Shown piece after piece: positions 1 through 9,288 of a stretch of 64,000 nt of DNA. How positions within the stretch are numbered: the first letter of the stretch is position 1; every line of letters begins with the position of its first letter. The DNA comes from Sphingomonas bisphenolicum (GTDB lineage Bacteria > Pseudomonadota > Alphaproteobacteria > Sphingomonadales > Sphingomonadaceae). A program made the translations under genes and the position numbers. The stretch lies in NCBI RefSeq assembly GCF_024349785.1, contig NZ_AP018817.1, positions 2,511,501 to 2,575,500 on the forward strand, in the 5' to 3' direction. Below the pieces are notes generated by a model, which did not search any database, was not told the origin of the DNA, and was given only the letters and a program-made list of their open reading frames with translations.

Positions 1-753
1 TTCCGGCGACACGAAAGGCGACGGCGCTTCCTCGACCACCTTCTGGTGGCGGCGCTGGATCGAACATTCGCGCTCGTTCAGATAGACGATATTGCCATGC
101 TGGTCGCCCAGTACCTGAATTTCGATATGGCGTGGGCTTTCGATGAATTTCTCGATAAAGACGCGGTCGTCGCCAAAGCTGTTCAACCCCTCGCGCTTGG
201 TCGCCTCGAACCCTTCGCGGACATCCTGCTCGCTATAGGCCAGCCGCATCCCCTTGCCGCCACCGCCGGCCGACGCCTTCATCATCACCGGATAGCCGAT
301 CTCGTTGGAGATGCGAACCGGATGATCGGTATCGTCGATCACGCCGACGAAACCCGGCACGACATTGACGCCCGCTTCCAGCGCCAGCTTCTTGGACTCG
401 ATCTTGTCGCCCATCGCCGCAATCGCATTGGCGGGCGGCCCCACGAAGATGATGCCCTCCGCGTCCAGCGCCTTACGAAAACTCTCCCGTTCCGACAGGA
501 AGCCATAGCCCGGATGCACCGCATCGGCGCCGGTCTGCTTGCACGCTTCGATGATCTTGTCAGCGATCAGATAGGATTGGGCAGCAGGCGACGGGCCGAT
601 ATGCACGGCTTCATCGGCCATCAACACATGCGGCGCGCGCGCATCGGCATCGGAATAGACCGCGACGGTCTTGATGCCCATCTTCTTGGCCGTGCGCATC
701 ACGCGACACGCAATCTCGCCACGGTTCGCGATCAGGATCTTGGTGATTGCCAT
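1..753 (-). CDS. pccA: Propionyl-CoA carboxylase alpha subunit, N-terminal part (biotin carboxylase), cut by window edge
   Basis: Reading the minus strand from the ATG at 753 gives 251 codons that stay open to the window edge, so only the N-terminal half of the biotin carboxylase domain is visible. Residues 1-20 carry the family start [13 protein letters not shown], the HPGYGFLSE box is at about 80-88, and the ATP-grasp glycine loop SAGGGGKGM is at 161-169. The full protein carboxylates its biotin with bicarbonate and ATP and passes CO2 to propionyl-CoA with PccB (5309-6841). Its ATG overlaps the TAA stop of the upstream HNH gene (TAATG), so it is translationally coupled. Propionyl- rather than acetyl-CoA carboxylase is inferred from pccB, mce and scpA upstream. 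Confidence 0.93.
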   Translation of the reverse strand, partial: MAITKILIANRGEIACRVMRTAKKMGIKTVAVYSDADARAPHVLMADEAVHIGPSPAAQSYLIADKIIEACKQTGADAVHPGYGFLSERESFRKALDAEGIIFVGPPANAIAAMGDKIESKKLALEAGVNVVPGFVGVIDDTDHPVRISNEIGYPVMMKASAGGGGKGMRLAYSEQDVREGFEATKREGLNSFGDDRVFIEKFIESPRHIEIQVLGDQHGNIVYLNERECSIQRRHQKVVEEAPSPFVSPE

Positions 754-1505
754 TAGTTCGCCGCCCTATATTTTTGGATTATATCTAAAAAGCTATCGTT
801 GGCTTCTTTCCAATCAGCACCAAAATGCGCACGCCGATGATCGTTGGCGCACAATGCGATCACATTATGTGGTTGATCTGGGCCCTGTTCACTCAACTTG
901 ATGACATGATGGCCTTCTAGGTATCGGCTGCCATCGGGCTTGAGGAAACCAGGTTGTCCGCAAGCCTCACAAACGCCATCGGCTCGTCTCAATACTGCTG
1001 CCCGGACCTTCGGATCACGCACATATTGTCCTGCCATACGCTCGCGATATTCAGGATCGGAGTTACCGATTTCATTTTGTACAATATCATTGATCGCGGA
1101 CGACGCAGGGGCCACAAAACGCTTAACCGTATCGATCCGCCAAAAGCTGTGCTTATGCTTATTCAGCAACACACCTAAAGAAAGACAATAGCTCTCCAGG
1201 CGCTGTTCCACGTCACGATCGTGAACTGGCGTTCCCAAAATTCTTTTGATTACCAGATTGGTTTCGCGGCCATCCCGATCATCTTCATTTTTAATTTCCT
1301 GATGCTCGTCGACGGAATTATTGCGGTAGCCAATGAATTTAGAGGGAACGAATGCCAAAATGTCGTCATATTGGATTGGATAAAATACTCGCCCACCCTT
1401 GATCAATTCGATGGCTTCGTCGCGCGAAGGACCATCCGCATAGATTTCATCAAGAAGTGTGAAGGCATTTTGCTCAATGTCGCCGATGTTCCTTACGAAC
1501 CTCAC
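753..1505 (-). CDS. HNH endonuclease-domain protein inserted between bioB and pccA
   Basis: This 250-residue protein starts at a GTG whose last bases overlap the bioB stop (GTGA) and ends in a TAA overlapping the pccA start. The C-terminal third is a clear HNH nuclease fold: a CEAC zinc pair at 179-182, the HH of the first motif at 199-200, N214, then a CANDH box at 219-223 and H227. The spacing resembles McrA-like HNH proteins. The N-terminal 150 residues contain GYRNN (59-63) and GRETN (79-83) and are not a domain I can name. The DNA is visibly more AT-rich than its neighbours, suggesting acquisition. A restriction or defence role is possible, but nothing in the operon supports it directly. 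Confidence 0.85.
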   Translation of the reverse strand: MRFVRNIGDIEQNAFTLLDEIYADGPSRDEAIELIKGGRVFYPIQYDDILAFVPSKFIGYRNNSVDEHQEIKNEDDRDGRETNLVIKRILGTPVHDRDVEQRLESYCLSLGVLLNKHKHSFWRIDTVKRFVAPASSAINDIVQNEIGNSDPEYRERMAGQYVRDPKVRAAVLRRADGVCEACGQPGFLKPDGSRYLEGHHVIKLSEQGPDQPHNVIALCANDHRRAHFGADWKEANDSFLDIIQKYRAAN

Positions 1506-2506
1506 TCCGCCGCCTCCATCGCAACCTTCACTTCCGCCTGCATCGGCACGACGCCGAGCTTCGCGAACAGCGCGGCGTCCGCATTGTCCCCCGCATTGGC
1601 CGTCGTCAGCAGCTTGTCCCCGGTAAAGATGCTGTTCGCCCCCGCCATGAAGCAAAGCGCTTGGCACGCATCCGACATACTCTCTCGCCCGGCGCTCAAC
1701 CGCACCATGCTCTCCGGCATCACGATCCGCGCCACCGCGACCGTCCGCACAAACTCGATCTCGTCGATCTTCGCGAGCGGCGTATCGGCCAGCATATCGC
1801 CCAGCACCGTGCCCTTCACCGGCACCAGCGCGTTGATCGGCACGCTTTGCGGATGGGCGGGCAGCACGGCCAGCGCATGGAGGAAGCCGACGCGATCCTC
1901 GCGCGTCTCGCCCATGCCGACGATCCCGCCCGAACAGACGTTGATCCCCGAATTGCGGACATTTTCCAGCGTCACCAGACGATCGTCAAAGGTCCGGGTG
2001 GTGATGACCTTCTCATAATGTTCGGGCGAGGTGTCGATATTATGGTTGTAATAATCGAGACCGGCTTCCGCGAGCATGTCGGCCTGGCTTTCGCTGAGCA
2101 TCCCCAGCGTCATGCAGGTTTCCATGCCCATCTGGCGCACGCCCTTCACCATCTCGACAATGGCGGGCATGTCGCGATCCTTGGGGTTGCGCCAGGCCGC
2201 GCCCATGCAGAAACGCGAACTGCCCGCGTCCTTCGCCTGCGCCGCCGCCTGCATCACCGCCTGCACGCTCATCAGCTTCTCGGCCTTCAGGCCGCTTTCC
2301 GCCGAGGCCGACTGGTTGCAATAGCCGCAATCCTCCGGGCAGCCGCCCGTCTTGATCGACAACAGCGTGGACAGTTGCACTTCATTGCGCGGGAAATTCG
2401 CGCGATGGATCGTCTGCGCCTCGAACATCAGGTCGTTGAACGGCAGGTCGAACAGCGCGGCAATCTCTTCGCGGGTCCAGTCGGTGCGGGCAGTGGTATC
2501 GGTCAT
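1502..2506 (-). CDS. bioB: Biotin synthase BioB
   Basis: BioB is a radical SAM enzyme that inserts sulfur into dethiobiotin to make biotin. The 334-residue length is normal. The radical SAM cysteines are in [13 protein letters not shown] at C56, C60 and C63, and a second cysteine in [12 protein letters not shown] fits the [2Fe-2S] site region. The ATG at 2506 was chosen because it overlaps the scpA stop (ATGA), whereas an upstream extension reads through scpA. No other bio genes are nearby. The gene lies inside the methylmalonyl-CoA operon, one gene before pccA, whose product needs biotin, so supply of the PCC cofactor is a reasonable inference for the placement. Confidence 0.97.
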   Translation of the reverse strand: MTDTTARTDWTREEIAALFDLPFNDLMFEAQTIHRANFPRNEVQLSTLLSIKTGGCPEDCGYCNQSASAESGLKAEKLMSVQAVMQAAAQAKDAGSSRFCMGAAWRNPKDRDMPAIVEMVKGVRQMGMETCMTLGMLSESQADMLAEAGLDYYNHNIDTSPEHYEKVITTRTFDDRLVTLENVRNSGINVCSGGIVGMGETREDRVGFLHALAVLPAHPQSVPINALVPVKGTVLGDMLADTPLAKIDEIEFVRTVAVARIVMPESMVRLSAGRESMSDACQALCFMAGANSIFTGDKLLTTANAGDNADAALFAKLGVVPMQAEVKVAMEAAE

Positions 2507-4656
2507 GCGGCTTCCTCGATCCCCGCAGGGGGCATGTTGTGGCCGAGCAGGCGCAGCACATCGGCGGCGCACTCCACGACATTGGAACCCGGCCCATAAA
2601 TCCCCTGGACCCCTGCGTCACGAAGATAGTCATAGTCCTGCGGCGGGATGACGCCGCCCGCAATCACCTTGATGTCGGTCCGCCCCGCCTCGCGCAGCTT
2701 CGCGATCAGTTCGGGGATCAGCGTCTTGTGCCCAGCCGCCAGGCTGGACGCGCCGACCACGTCGACCCCGCTGTCCAGCGCCAGCACCACCGTTTCATCG
2801 GGCGTCTGGAACAGCGGTCCGGACACCACGTCGAACCCCAGATCGCCAAAGGCGGACGCGATCACATTGGCGCCCCGGTCATGCCCGTCCTGCCCCATCT
2901 TCGCGACGAGGAGTTTGGGCTTGCGACCGAGGCGCCGCTCGACGGCCTGCACGCCGTCAAGTACCTGTTGCCAGCGGCTGTCGCCGGCATAGGGCGCGGC
3001 ATAGACGCCCTTCACCGGCGTCGGCTGCGTACCATAGCGGGCGAAACTGTCTTCCATGGCGGCGGATATTTCGCCCAGAGTCGCACGCGCGCGGGCGCAT
3101 TCGACGGCCAGGGCGAGGAGGTTGTTCTCCAGGCTCGCGGGCGCGGCGGCGCCGTCGCGCAGCGCCTGCAACGCCGCTTCGCATCGGGCGCTGTCGCGCT
3201 CCGCCTTCACCTTGTTGATCCGGGCGATCTGGCCTTCGCGCACGGCGGCATTGTCGATGTCGAGCGTTTCGAGCAGATCCTCGTTCGCCAGCCGATATTT
3301 ATTGACGCCCACGATCACGTCGTCGCCGCGATCGACCCGCGCCTGTCGCGCCGCCGCCGCCGTCTCGATCATCGCCTTGGGCCAGCCGGCCGCGACCGCC
3401 TTGGCCATGCCGCCATCGGCCTGCACCTTGTCGATGATCTCCTGCGCGGCGTCGACCAGTTGCTGGGTCAGCGCCTCGACATAATAGGAGCCGCCCAACG
3501 GGTCGACGACATTGCACATGCCGGTTTCTTCCTGGATCACGATCTGCGTGTTGCGCGCGATCCGGGCGGAAAAATCGGTGGGCAGCGCGATCGCCTCGTC
3601 CAGCGCATTGGTGTGCAGCGACTGCGTCCCGCCCAGCATCGCGGCCATCGCCTCGATCGTGGTGCGCATGACGTTGTTATACGGGTCCTGCTCGGTCAGC
3701 GACACGCCAGACGTCTGGCAATGCGTCCGCAGCATCTTGGACCGCTCGTCCTTGGCCCCCAGCGTCGTCATCGCCCGGTGCCACAGCACCCGCGCGGCGC
3801 GCAGCTTGGCGATCTCCATGAAGAAGTTCATGCCGATCGCGAAGAAGAAGCTCAGCCGCCCTGCGAACTTGTCGATGTCCAGGCCGCTGGCCACGCCATA
3901 TTTCACATATTCCATGCCGTCCGCGATGGTGAAGGCCAGTTCCTGCACCTGCGTCGCGCCGGCCTCCTGCATATGATAGCCGGAGATGGAGATGCTGTTG
4001 AACTTGGGCATTTCCCGCGAGGTGTAACCGAAGATGTCGGAGATGATCCGCATCGAGGGTTCGGGTGGGTAGATATAGGTGTTGCGGACCATGAACTCCT
4101 TGAGGATGTCGTTCTGGATGGTCCCGTCGAGCAATTTGCGGTCGACGCCCTGCTCCTCCCCCGCGACGATGAAGAAGGCCAGGATCGGGATCACCGCGCC
4201 GTTCATCGTCATGGACACCGACATCTTGTCGAGCGGGATGCCGTCGAACAATATCTTCATATCGTCCAGCGTATCGATCGCCACGCCCGCCTTGCCGACG
4301 TCGCCGGTGACGCGCGGATGGTCGCTGTCATAACCGCGATGGGTGGCCAGATCGAACGCGACCGACAGCCCCTTCTGCCCCGCCTTCAGGTTGCGATGGT
4401 AAAAGGCGTTGGAGGCCTCGGCGGTCGAAAAGCCCGCATATTGCCGGATGGTCCAGGGACGGCCGGCATACATGCTGGCCTTCACCCCGCGCGTGAAGGG
4501 CGCAAAGCCAGGCAGACCGGGATCGACGGCGACATCCTCGGCCGTGTAGAGCGGCTTGACGGCGATCCCTTCCGGGGTCTGCCACGTCAGATCCTTGCCC
4601 TTCACCTCCTTGGTGGCGGCGGCGGTCCAGTCATCCAGCGTCGGCTTTTCGGTCAT
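2503..4656 (-). CDS. scpA: Methylmalonyl-CoA mutase, single-subunit type
   Basis: This 717-residue protein interconverts (R)-methylmalonyl-CoA and succinyl-CoA with adenosylcobalamin, feeding propionyl-CoA carbon into the TCA cycle. The N-terminal substrate barrel includes the [18 protein letters not shown] stretch typical of the family, and the C-terminal cobalamin domain has the base-off DxHxxG motif in GQDGHDRG, followed by the GASSLAAGH and [14 protein letters not shown] loops. Both domains sit in one chain, as in the large/homodimeric form. Start 4656 ([10 protein letters not shown]) is preferred because longer readings run into an inverted repeat. A 102 bp gap with that repeat separates it from mce upstream, and the stop overlaps bioB. 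Confidence 0.97.
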   Translation of the reverse strand: MTEKPTLDDWTAAATKEVKGKDLTWQTPEGIAVKPLYTAEDVAVDPGLPGFAPFTRGVKASMYAGRPWTIRQYAGFSTAEASNAFYHRNLKAGQKGLSVAFDLATHRGYDSDHPRVTGDVGKAGVAIDTLDDMKILFDGIPLDKMSVSMTMNGAVIPILAFFIVAGEEQGVDRKLLDGTIQNDILKEFMVRNTYIYPPEPSMRIISDIFGYTSREMPKFNSISISGYHMQEAGATQVQELAFTIADGMEYVKYGVASGLDIDKFAGRLSFFFAIGMNFFMEIAKLRAARVLWHRAMTTLGAKDERSKMLRTHCQTSGVSLTEQDPYNNVMRTTIEAMAAMLGGTQSLHTNALDEAIALPTDFSARIARNTQIVIQEETGMCNVVDPLGGSYYVEALTQQLVDAAQEIIDKVQADGGMAKAVAAGWPKAMIETAAAARQARVDRGDDVIVGVNKYRLANEDLLETLDIDNAAVREGQIARINKVKAERDSARCEAALQALRDGAAAPASLENNLLALAVECARARATLGEISAAMEDSFARYGTQPTPVKGVYAAPYAGDSRWQQVLDGVQAVERRLGRKPKLLVAKMGQDGHDRGANVIASAFGDLGFDVVSGPLFQTPDETVVLALDSGVDVVGASSLAAGHKTLIPELIAKLREAGRTDIKVIAGGVIPPQDYDYLRDAGVQGIYGPGSNVVECAADVLRLLGHNMPPAGIEEAA

Positions 4657-4683
4657 TGCAATCTTAGTCCCTGTCACCAACAT

Positions 4684-4749
4684 CCGTTCGATTCGAGCTT
4701 GTCGAGAACGGACCTGGCATGTTGTTCTCGACAAGCTCGAACCGAACGG
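4684..4749. repeat. Long inverted repeat, sphingomonad REP-like family A, copy 1
   Basis: Two 26-base arms (4684-4709 and 4724-4749) are reverse complements at 25 of 26 positions around a 14-base loop. The core is GTTCG(G/A)TTCGAGCTTGTC. Related copies sit at 13323-13387 and 29394-29457. The element lies between mce and scpA inside the operon and would form a very stable RNA hairpin, which may stabilise mRNA or attenuate expression. Confidence 0.9.
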
Positions 4750-4758
4750 GGTTGCTTA

Positions 4759-5196
4759 TCAATGCGCCTCTTTCGGCGTCTCCATGATCTCGGTCAGCAC
4801 CCCGTTCATATCCTTGGGATGCACGAAGAAGATCGGCGTGCCATGCGCCCCGATCCGCGGTTCGCCCAGGACGCGGGCGCCCCTGCCCTCGAACCACGCC
4901 TTGGCTTCATGGATATCGGCCACTTCATAGCACATATGATGCTGCCCCCCGGCCGGGTTCTTGGCGATGAAGGCGGTGATCGGCGAGCTGGCGTCGAACG
5001 GCTCGATCAGTTCGATCTGCGTCCCTGCCGTGCCATTCTCACCGGGCGTATCGATGAAACACACCTTCACCCCCTGCGCGGGCAGGTCGAACGGTTCATG
5101 CGCGATCGTCGCACCCATCACGTCGCGATAATAAGCGATGCTCGCTTCGAGCGACGGCGTGGCGACGCCGATATGATTGAGACGGCCGAGTTTCAT
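4759..5196 (-). CDS. mce: Methylmalonyl-CoA epimerase
   Basis: A 145-residue VOC-fold protein that converts (S)- to (R)-methylmalonyl-CoA, linking propionyl-CoA carboxylase to the mutase. Metal-ligand candidates are visible: H8 in LNHIGVATP, Q60/E62 in TQIELIEP, H86 or H87 in GGQHHMCYEV and E136 in GVLTEIME. Length and order match the family. The start is the ATG at 5196. It lies between pccB and scpA, with a repeat on each side rather than close coupling, so it may be transcribed with them but translated independently. Confidence 0.96.
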   Translation of the reverse strand: MKLGRLNHIGVATPSLEASIAYYRDVMGATIAHEPFDLPAQGVKVCFIDTPGENGTAGTQIELIEPFDASSPITAFIAKNPAGGQHHMCYEVADIHEAKAWFEGRGARVLGEPRIGAHGTPIFFVHPKDMNGVLTEIMETPKEAH

Positions 5197-5212
5197 GATT
5201 TCATCCTATCCT

Positions 5213-5301
5213 CGTCATTCCCGCGCAGGCGGGAATCCATCTCCCAACCCATCCCCAAATGCGTCGTTCCAAGATGGAACCCCGCCTTCGCGAAGATGAC
5301 G
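5213..5301. repeat. Intergenic inverted repeat, family B, copy 1
   Basis: Arms CGTCATTCCCGCGCAGGC (5213 onward) and its imperfect complement ending at 5301 flank a central spacer, and each arm also holds a small CCCGC/GCGGG palindrome. The wording matches the CGTCATCCC...GCGAAGGC elements found widely between proteobacterial genes. It lies between pccB and mce. A related copy is at 32739-32820. Confidence 0.8.
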
Positions 5302-5308
5302 TCAATGT

Positions 5309-6841
5309 TTAAAGCGGAATATTGTCATGCTTCTTCCACGGATTCTCCAGCGCCTTGTTCTTGAGCTTGCGTAGCCCCAGCGCGATGCGCTTGCGGGTCG
5401 AATGCGGCTGGATCACCTCGTCGATGAAGCCCTTGCTCGCCGCCACGAACGGATTGGCGAAACGCCCCTCATATTCCGCTGTCCGTTCGGCGATCTCGTC
5501 CGCGGTCTTGCCGCGGAAGATGATCTCGACCGCGCCCTTCGCCCCCATCACCGCAATCTCGGCGGTCGGCCAGGCATAGTTGAGGTCGCCGCGCAGATGC
5601 TTGGACGACATGACGTCATAGGCGCCGCCATAGGCTTTGCGCGTGATGACGGTGATCTTGGGCACGGTCGCCTCGGCATAGGCGAACAGCAGTTTCGCGC
5701 CATGCTTGATGATGCCGCTATGCTCCTGCGCGGTGCCCGGCAGGAAGCCCGGCACATCCACGAAAGTCACGATCGGGATTTCGAACGCATCGCAGAAGCG
5801 CACGAAACGGGCCGCCTTCTTCGATGAATTGATGTCCAGCACGCCCGCCAGCACCATCGGCTGGTTGGCGATGATGCCCACCGTCTTGCCCTCGACCCGG
5901 CCGAACCCGCACAGGATGTTCCCGGCATGGGCGGGCTGCACTTCGAAGAAGTCGCCTTCGTCCACCACCTTGCGGATCAGTTCGTGCATGTCATAGGGCT
6001 GGTTGGCGTTCGCCGGGATCAGCGTGTCCAGGCTCGGTTCGATCCGGTCCCACGCATCCGCGCTCGGCCGCTCCGGCACCGGCTCCTTGTTGGACGCGGG
6101 CAGGAAGTCCACGAAATCGCGCACCGCCAGCAGCGCCTCGATATCATTTTCGAACGCCACGTCCGCGACGCCCGACTTGGTCGTATGCGTCACCGCGCCG
6201 CCCAGTTCCTCCTGCGTCACCACCTCGTTCGTCACCGTCTTGACCACGTCGGGGCCGGTCACGAACATGAAGCTGCTGTCCTTCACCATGAAGATGAAGT
6301 CGGTCATGGCGGGCGAATAGACCGCGCCGCCCGCGCACGGCCCCATGATGACGCTGATCTGCGGCACCACGCCGCTGGCCAGCACATTGCGCTGGAAAAT
6401 TTCCGCATAGCCCGCCAGCGAAGCGACACCCTCCTGGATGCGCGCGCCGCCGCTGTCATTGAGGCCGATCACAGGCGCGCCGACCTTCAGCGCCATGTCC
6501 ATGATCTTGCAGATTTTCATTGCATGCCGTTCCGACACCGCGCCGCCATAGACGGTAAAGTCCTGGCTGAACACGAACACCAGCCGGCCGTTGACCGTAC
6601 CCGACCCGGTAACCACGCCGTCGCCCGGAATATGCTGCTCGTCCATGCCGAAATCGACGCAATTATGCTCGACATACATGTCCAGCTCTTCGAAACTATC
6701 CTCGTCCAGCAACACGTCCAGCCGCTCGCGCGCGGTCAGCTTGCCCTTGGCGTGCTGGGCGTCGATGCGGCGCTGGCCGCCGCCCATGCGCGCACCCTCG
6801 CGCTTGGCTTCGAGCTGTTCGATGATGGCGAGCTTCGACAT
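5309..6841 (-). CDS. pccB: Propionyl-CoA carboxylase beta subunit
   Basis: This 510-residue carboxyltransferase moves CO2 from carboxybiotin on PccA to propionyl-CoA. It has the two crotonase-like halves of the family: an N-terminal half with [14 protein letters not shown] and [12 protein letters not shown] (oxyanion glycine loops) and a C-terminal half with [15 protein letters not shown] and [15 protein letters not shown]. The C-terminus [12 protein letters not shown] is typical of PccB. It is the first gene of the minus-strand operon, starting at 6841, directly downstream of the operator region at 6920-6965 and divergent from the regulator gene at 6978, which probably controls it. Confidence 0.97.
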   Translation of the reverse strand: MSKLAIIEQLEAKREGARMGGGQRRIDAQHAKGKLTARERLDVLLDEDSFEELDMYVEHNCVDFGMDEQHIPGDGVVTGSGTVNGRLVFVFSQDFTVYGGAVSERHAMKICKIMDMALKVGAPVIGLNDSGGARIQEGVASLAGYAEIFQRNVLASGVVPQISVIMGPCAGGAVYSPAMTDFIFMVKDSSFMFVTGPDVVKTVTNEVVTQEELGGAVTHTTKSGVADVAFENDIEALLAVRDFVDFLPASNKEPVPERPSADAWDRIEPSLDTLIPANANQPYDMHELIRKVVDEGDFFEVQPAHAGNILCGFGRVEGKTVGIIANQPMVLAGVLDINSSKKAARFVRFCDAFEIPIVTFVDVPGFLPGTAQEHSGIIKHGAKLLFAYAEATVPKITVITRKAYGGAYDVMSSKHLRGDLNYAWPTAEIAVMGAKGAVEIIFRGKTADEIAERTAEYEGRFANPFVAASKGFIDEVIQPHSTRKRIALGLRKLKNKALENPWKKHDNIPL

Positions 6842-6919
6842 GCGGGCATCTCTCCGATTTGCGGCGCCAGATAGAGGATGGTGCCGCCTTGAACTTTCCC
6901 TACGCGGGCTTTCCCTTTT

Positions 6920-6966
6920 TTCGCAAATGCAAATTTGCTAATTTGCAAATCACGACTTCGCAAATT
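6920..6966. promoter_or_regulatory. Multi-box operator between pccB and the ScfR-type regulator
   Basis: Two direct copies of TTCGCAAAT at 6920-6928 and 6957-6965 enclose two perfect 10-bp palindromes, GCAAATTTGC (6929-6938) and ATTTGCAAAT (6941-6950). All four share the GCAAA core. RamB/ScfR-type regulators of acetate and propionate metabolism are known to bind TTTGCAAA-like boxes. The position in the divergent promoter gap fits autoregulation plus control of pccB. Confidence 0.8.
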
Positions 6967-6977
6967 AAGATCGGTTT

Positions 6978-8408
6978 ATGGCACGTGGCAACCGTATTTT
7001 CGCAGGCCCGCGACTACGCCAACTGCGTCTGGACCACCGGATGGACCAGGCGACGATGGCGCAGGCGCTGGGCATATCCGTATCCTATCTGTCGCAGATG
7101 GAAAATGACGATCGTCCCCTGACCGCGAAGGTCAAGGCCGCGCTCGCCAGCGCCTTTCCCACTGACTGGGCCAGTTTCGACAGCCGCGAGGATGAGCAAC
7201 TGCTCGGCGCCTTCACCTATGCGCTCGGCCATCCCGAACTGCCCGGCAACCAGATGGAGCCGGAACGGATCGAGAAGCTGCACCTGCAATTCCCCGAATT
7301 CGCCGCCCGCTATGTCGATCTCTACAATGCCCATATGCGCGCCAACGAACGCATCAACATGATCGAGGAGGCGATCGCCAACGATCATGAGGTGCAGGCC
7401 CGCCTCCCCTGGGAAGCCGCGCGTGACTGGTTTCACGAAGCGGGCAACTATGTCCACAGCATCGACTGCCTGGCCGAGGACATGGCGGAAAGCTTCACCG
7501 CCGGGCACATCCTGGACAAGGGCGCGCTGGACGAAGGGATGCTGGTGGAGGCGCTGGCCCGCCGCCACGGCATCGAAACCCTGATCGCCGATACCCCCGG
7601 CTCCTCGCTGCGCAGCTATACCCGCGCCGACAAGCGCCTCTTCGTCAACGCCGCGCTGCCGACCGAAAGCCGCAAATTCATGCTCGCCCACCAACTCATG
7701 ATGCTGGAGGGGCAGGCGGTGATCGCCGACGTCGTGAACAGGGCCGCGCTGCCCGTCCCCGGCGCCGACCGACTGCTGGCGATCGGCCTGGGCAATTACG
7801 CCGCCGGCGCGCTGCTCATGCCCTACGCCCCGTTCCGGGAAGCGGCGCGAGCGATGCGCCACGATATCGACCGGCTCGCCCGCACCTTCGGCGTCAGCTT
7901 CGAACAGGCCTGCCATCGCCTCTCGACCCTGCAACGGCCGGGGCTGCGCGGCATCCCCTTCTTCTTCTGCCGCGTCGACATGGCCGGCAACATTACCAAG
8001 CGCCACAGCGCGACACGCCTGCAATTCGCCCGCTTCGGCGGCGCCTGCCCGCTATGGAACGTCCACGAAGCCGTCGCCGTCCCCGACCGCATCAACGTGC
8101 AACTGGGCGAAACCCCTGACGGCGTGCGCTATGTGTCGATGGCCAAGGGGCTGGTGAAACCATCGGGCAGCTACAAGCGCACCCCGCGCCGCTATGCCGT
8201 GGTGCTGGGCTGCGAAGTCGCCCATGCCGCCAACTTCGTCTATGCCGACGGCCTGCATTTGCAGGAGGAAGGGGCCGCCACCCCGATCGGCATCACCTGC
8301 CGCCTATGCCCCCGCCAAAGCTGCGACCAGCGCGCCTTTCCTCCGGCGGATCGGCCGATCCATGTCGATCCTGATAATCGCCAGATCGTGCCGTATTGGA
8401 TCGGGTAG
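6978..8408 (+). CDS. XRE-family short-chain acyl-CoA metabolism regulator (ScfR/RamB/PrpR type)
   Basis: The 476-residue protein has an N-terminal Cro/C1 helix-turn-helix (about residues 10-62, with ALGISVSYLSQMENDDRPL), a central region resembling the degenerate IrrE/ImmA peptidase domain, and a long C-terminal domain with a cysteine cluster CRLCPRQSCDQRAFPP near residues 438-453. This architecture is that of regulators of propionate and acetate catabolism, in which the C-terminal part senses the metabolic state. It diverges from pccB across 136 bp containing the GCAAA-box operator. Control of the PCC/mutase operon is inferred from position and motif. The start is the ATG at 6978. Confidence 0.9.
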   Translation: MARGNRIFAGPRLRQLRLDHRMDQATMAQALGISVSYLSQMENDDRPLTAKVKAALASAFPTDWASFDSREDEQLLGAFTYALGHPELPGNQMEPERIEKLHLQFPEFAARYVDLYNAHMRANERINMIEEAIANDHEVQARLPWEAARDWFHEAGNYVHSIDCLAEDMAESFTAGHILDKGALDEGMLVEALARRHGIETLIADTPGSSLRSYTRADKRLFVNAALPTESRKFMLAHQLMMLEGQAVIADVVNRAALPVPGADRLLAIGLGNYAAGALLMPYAPFREAARAMRHDIDRLARTFGVSFEQACHRLSTLQRPGLRGIPFFFCRVDMAGNITKRHSATRLQFARFGGACPLWNVHEAVAVPDRINVQLGETPDGVRYVSMAKGLVKPSGSYKRTPRRYAVVLGCEVAHAANFVYADGLHLQEEGAATPIGITCRLCPRQSCDQRAFPPADRPIHVDPDNRQIVPYWIG

Positions 8409-8409
8409 C

Positions 8410-9252
8410 TCAATCCCTCGGCATAAACGCTTCCGCGGGGTATATACTCATCAAAGTTTGGCGCGTTCCGCTTTCTGGATAATATTTTAGCAAGCGAAAA
8501 TGACATACATGTTCAAACATGTCTTTAGACACATTAGAAGTTGCATTTAATGCAAGAACCGTCAATTCTCTACTCGTCAATTGACTTCTTAAAAGATTAG
8601 AGTATTGAAATTTTTCTTTGTCAATCAAGTATTTATCGCTCTTTATTCTATAAAGAATGGTGTATATTATTCTGAAATATGGACTTATTGTTGACTCAGA
8701 TACTTTGTGAATTTTATCGTCATAAACACTTGCAATAAATTTTTTCTTTTCATCCGATTGAAGAGAGCCTCGATCAGGATTTTTCTTATACCAATAGGCA
8801 TATTCCCTAATAATTGCATCGAATGCGATTAAATCTGTCTTTTTTTCTCCTAGTCTTGATTTAATTTTTTTTGCGCCATCAGGAGACATTCCCTTTCCAC
8901 TATCCATAATTAAAGCGTGTGAATGGTGAAATTGGACTTGCTGCCTGAGTTCTCTCATCAATTTTAACAACTCGAAAAAAGAACTTTCAAATCGTTGTCG
9001 ATGCAAATCAGCAGCTTGATCGCGCAACGCGCGCGCCTGCATTATCAATGTGAAGAAAACAACTGTGAAACCAAGTCCAGATGTGAATGCATTAATAACA
9101 CCGAAGCTATCACCCCATTGCGCGGCACGCGTGAGTTGAGCGTCGTTAGCACCTGCTGTCCATGAAACGGCCCATTCCGCCCCATGATTCGCCCACGCCC
9201 CCCAAACCAACGCACAAATGACTACAGCAAATATTACTTGTGAAGGCTTCAT
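8410..9252 (-). CDS. Putative phage abortive infection protein (PutAbiC-like), membrane-anchored
   Basis: The 280-residue protein has two N-terminal membrane segments (about 5-22 and 51-71), then a soluble part beginning FESSFFELLKLMRELRQQV at 88-106 and continuing with SPYFRIIYTILYRI, LLRSQLTSRELTVLALNA and a tyrosine-rich tail. This pattern matches the family annotated as putative phage abortive infection protein (PutAbiC), whose mechanism is not established. The DNA from about 8440 to 9100 is strongly AT-rich against GC-rich flanks, so it is likely horizontally acquired. It stands alone between a core regulator and a LysR gene, with no partner toxin or sensor. GGGGGAAG lies a few bases before the ATG at 9252. 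Confidence 0.8.
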   Translation of the reverse strand: MKPSQVIFAVVICALVWGAWANHGAEWAVSWTAGANDAQLTRAAQWGDSFGVINAFTSGLGFTVVFFTLIMQARALRDQAADLHRQRFESSFFELLKLMRELRQQVQFHHSHALIMDSGKGMSPDGAKKIKSRLGEKKTDLIAFDAIIREYAYWYKKNPDRGSLQSDEKKKFIASVYDDKIHKVSESTISPYFRIIYTILYRIKSDKYLIDKEKFQYSNLLRSQLTSRELTVLALNATSNVSKDMFEHVCHFRLLKYYPESGTRQTLMSIYPAEAFMPRD

Positions 9253-9288
9253 TGCTTCCCCCTTTAAACCTTACGAGCACAACTCGTT

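Noticed and set aside
2539..5364. A 941-codon plus-strand frame opposite scpA and mce
   Set aside because: Histidine- and arginine-rich composition with no domain; it mirrors the GC-rich codon structure of the real minus-strand genes.
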